Source: Pedobacter sp. UBA5917
GTDB taxonomy: Bacteria; Bacteroidota; Bacteroidia; Sphingobacteriales; Sphingobacteriaceae
Direction: 5' to 3'
DNA: 22,576 nucleotides
Assembly: GCF_002432345.1 (NCBI RefSeq)
Contig: NZ_DJDT01000242.1
Coordinates: 1 to 22,576, forward strand
Both the position numbers and the translations under genes were made by a program. A model generated the notes under the pieces. The model saw nothing but the letters and a program-made list of their open reading frames with translations, did not search any database and was not told the origin of the DNA. Of this stretch, positions 21,969-22,576 are shown piece after piece; the stretch's first letter is position 1, and every line of letters begins with the position of its first letter.

Positions 21969-22187
21969 ATGAAAAATGCATTCAAATTAGGCTTTTTAGC
22001 TTTAGCTCTATCTTTATCAGTTGTTGCTTGTAATTCAGAGAAAAAAGCAGAAGGTACTGATACTACTTTAACTGATTCTTCTACTATCGTTACTGATACT
22101 ACTGCAAAAGATACTACAGTTAAAGATTCTACAGTAAAAGATACTACTGTAAAAGCTACTACTACTACAACTGAAGTTAAACACTAG
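21969..22187 (+). CDS. Small Thr-rich lipoprotein, copy 1
   Basis: A 72-residue lipoprotein: signal peptide MKNAFKLGFLALALSLSVVA with the lipidated cysteine at 21 (SVVAC). The mature part is about 50 residues, low in complexity, made of D-T-T and K-D-(T/S)-T-V units, ending TTTTTEVKH. No folded domain is evident; it probably forms a flexible, charged envelope tether. Its first 33 residues are identical to those of the gene at 22326, and the leaders also match, so the two are a recent tandem duplication. It has a putative ECF promoter shared with the divergent sigma factor and a strong terminator downstream, so it is transcribed alone. The function is unknown. Confidence 0.88.
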   Translation: MKNAFKLGFLALALSLSVVACNSEKKAEGTDTTLTDSSTIVTDTTAKDTTVKDSTVKDTTVKATTTTTEVKH

Positions 22188-22205
22188 TTTTAACTTTACC
22201 ATAAT

Positions 22206-22241
22206 AAAAAAGGTCTTGAAAGTGTTTTCAAGACCTTTTTT
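22206..22241 (+). terminator. Rho-independent terminator between the two lipoprotein genes
   Basis: A perfect 16-base stem AAAAAAGGTCTTGAAA / TTTCAAGACCTTTTTT with loop GTGT, followed by a long T-rich tract. Confidence 0.92.
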
Positions 22242-22259
22242 ATTTTTTTTATTTTTTTT

Positions 22260-22288
22260 GGGTTACCTTTTTAAATAACGCGTATTAA
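22260..22288 (+). promoter_or_regulatory. Putative ECF promoter of lipoprotein gene 2
   Basis: GGGTTACC (22260-22267), 15 bases, TATTAA (22283-22288). The ATG follows at 22326. It sits immediately after the T-tract of the preceding terminator, so gene 2 has its own promoter. Confidence 0.65.
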
Positions 22289-22325
22289 GAGGTAAATTAA
22301 TTAATTACTTAAAAAATATTCAAAA

Positions 22326-22544
22326 ATGAAAAATGCATTCAAATTAGGCTTCTTAGCTTTAGCTTTATCTTTATCAGTTGTTGCTTGTAATTCAGAGAAA
22401 AAAGCAGAAGGTACTGACACAACTGCTACTGATTCTTCAACTGTAGTTACCGATACTACTAAAAAAGATACTTTAGTAAAAGATTCTACAGTTAAAGATA
22501 CTACTGTAAAAACTACTACTGAGAAAACTGAAGTTAAACACTAG
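22326..22544 (+). CDS. Small Thr-rich lipoprotein, copy 2
   Basis: A 72-residue paralogue of the product encoded at 21969, with the same signal peptide and lipidated C21 and identical residues 1-33. The mature part differs at about ten positions (for example TDTTKKDTLV instead of TDTTAKDTTV, and TTTEKTEVKH at the end) but keeps length and composition exactly. Divergence is confined to the low-complexity repeat region, suggesting relaxed constraint there or repeat slippage corrected for length. Its own putative ECF promoter precedes it. The window ends 32 bases after the stop, so further copies downstream cannot be excluded. Confidence 0.88.
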   Translation: MKNAFKLGFLALALSLSVVACNSEKKAEGTDTTATDSSTVVTDTTKKDTLVKDSTVKDTTVKTTTEKTEVKH

Positions 22545-22576
22545 TCTAACTCACTGACTCGTCCTAAAATAGGTTG

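Overview
The window comes from a Bacteroidota chromosome, most likely a Sphingobacteriaceae member such as Pedobacter (inference). Supporting signs are the low GC content, A-rich leaders without clear Shine-Dalgarno sequences, and several promoters matching the Bacteroidota form TTG-N19-22-TAnnTTTG. Others are the families present (MutS2, DUF4296 lipoprotein, THUMP-like methyltransferase, UbiD-like decarboxylase) and intergenic dispersed repeats such as GTCATTTCGAC and GTCATTGCGAG. I see no rRNA, tRNA, CRISPR array or transposase.

Positions 1-3730 are the accessory-looking part. On the minus strand there is a truncated membrane protein gene and an unrecognised 281-residue gene. After a 350-base gap there is a plus-strand cassette of three unrecognised genes: a two-TM protein with a leader-like N-terminus, a 75-residue six-cysteine protein, and a 545-residue exported protein that may be an outer-membrane barrel. 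These genes are very AT-rich.

Positions 3750-8626 hold a UbiD-family decarboxylase and Dps (both minus), then a five-LysM/double-psi-barrel protein overlapping a uridine kinase (plus). Positions 8627-11651 hold hairpins and dispersed repeats, the two subunits of a 3-oxoacid CoA-transferase (minus), a 54-residue cysteine-rich gene with a consensus promoter (plus), and a PQQ-type sugar dehydrogenase lipoprotein (minus).

Positions 11652-18737 are housekeeping: mutS2 with a DUF4296 lipoprotein (minus), then yggS, a GNAT acetyltransferase, aspartate kinase and a THUMP-like methyltransferase (plus), separated by palindromic repeats. Positions 18738-20086 carry a cold-shock protein with a roughly 120-base leader and a 1-Cys peroxiredoxin.

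The most interesting part is the right end, 20028-22544. An ECF sigma factor is followed by a membrane protein whose N-terminus looks like an anti-sigma domain and whose periplasmic part is a complete trypsin-like (S1C) protease. Divergent from it lie two tandemly duplicated 72-residue threonine-rich lipoproteins. Four copies of a bipartite motif, GGGTTAC(C/T)-N15/16-(T/C)ATTAA, lie upstream of these genes: two in tandem before the sigma factor and one before each lipoprotein. I infer that this is the promoter recognised by the sigma factor, which would make the locus a compact autoregulated envelope-stress system.
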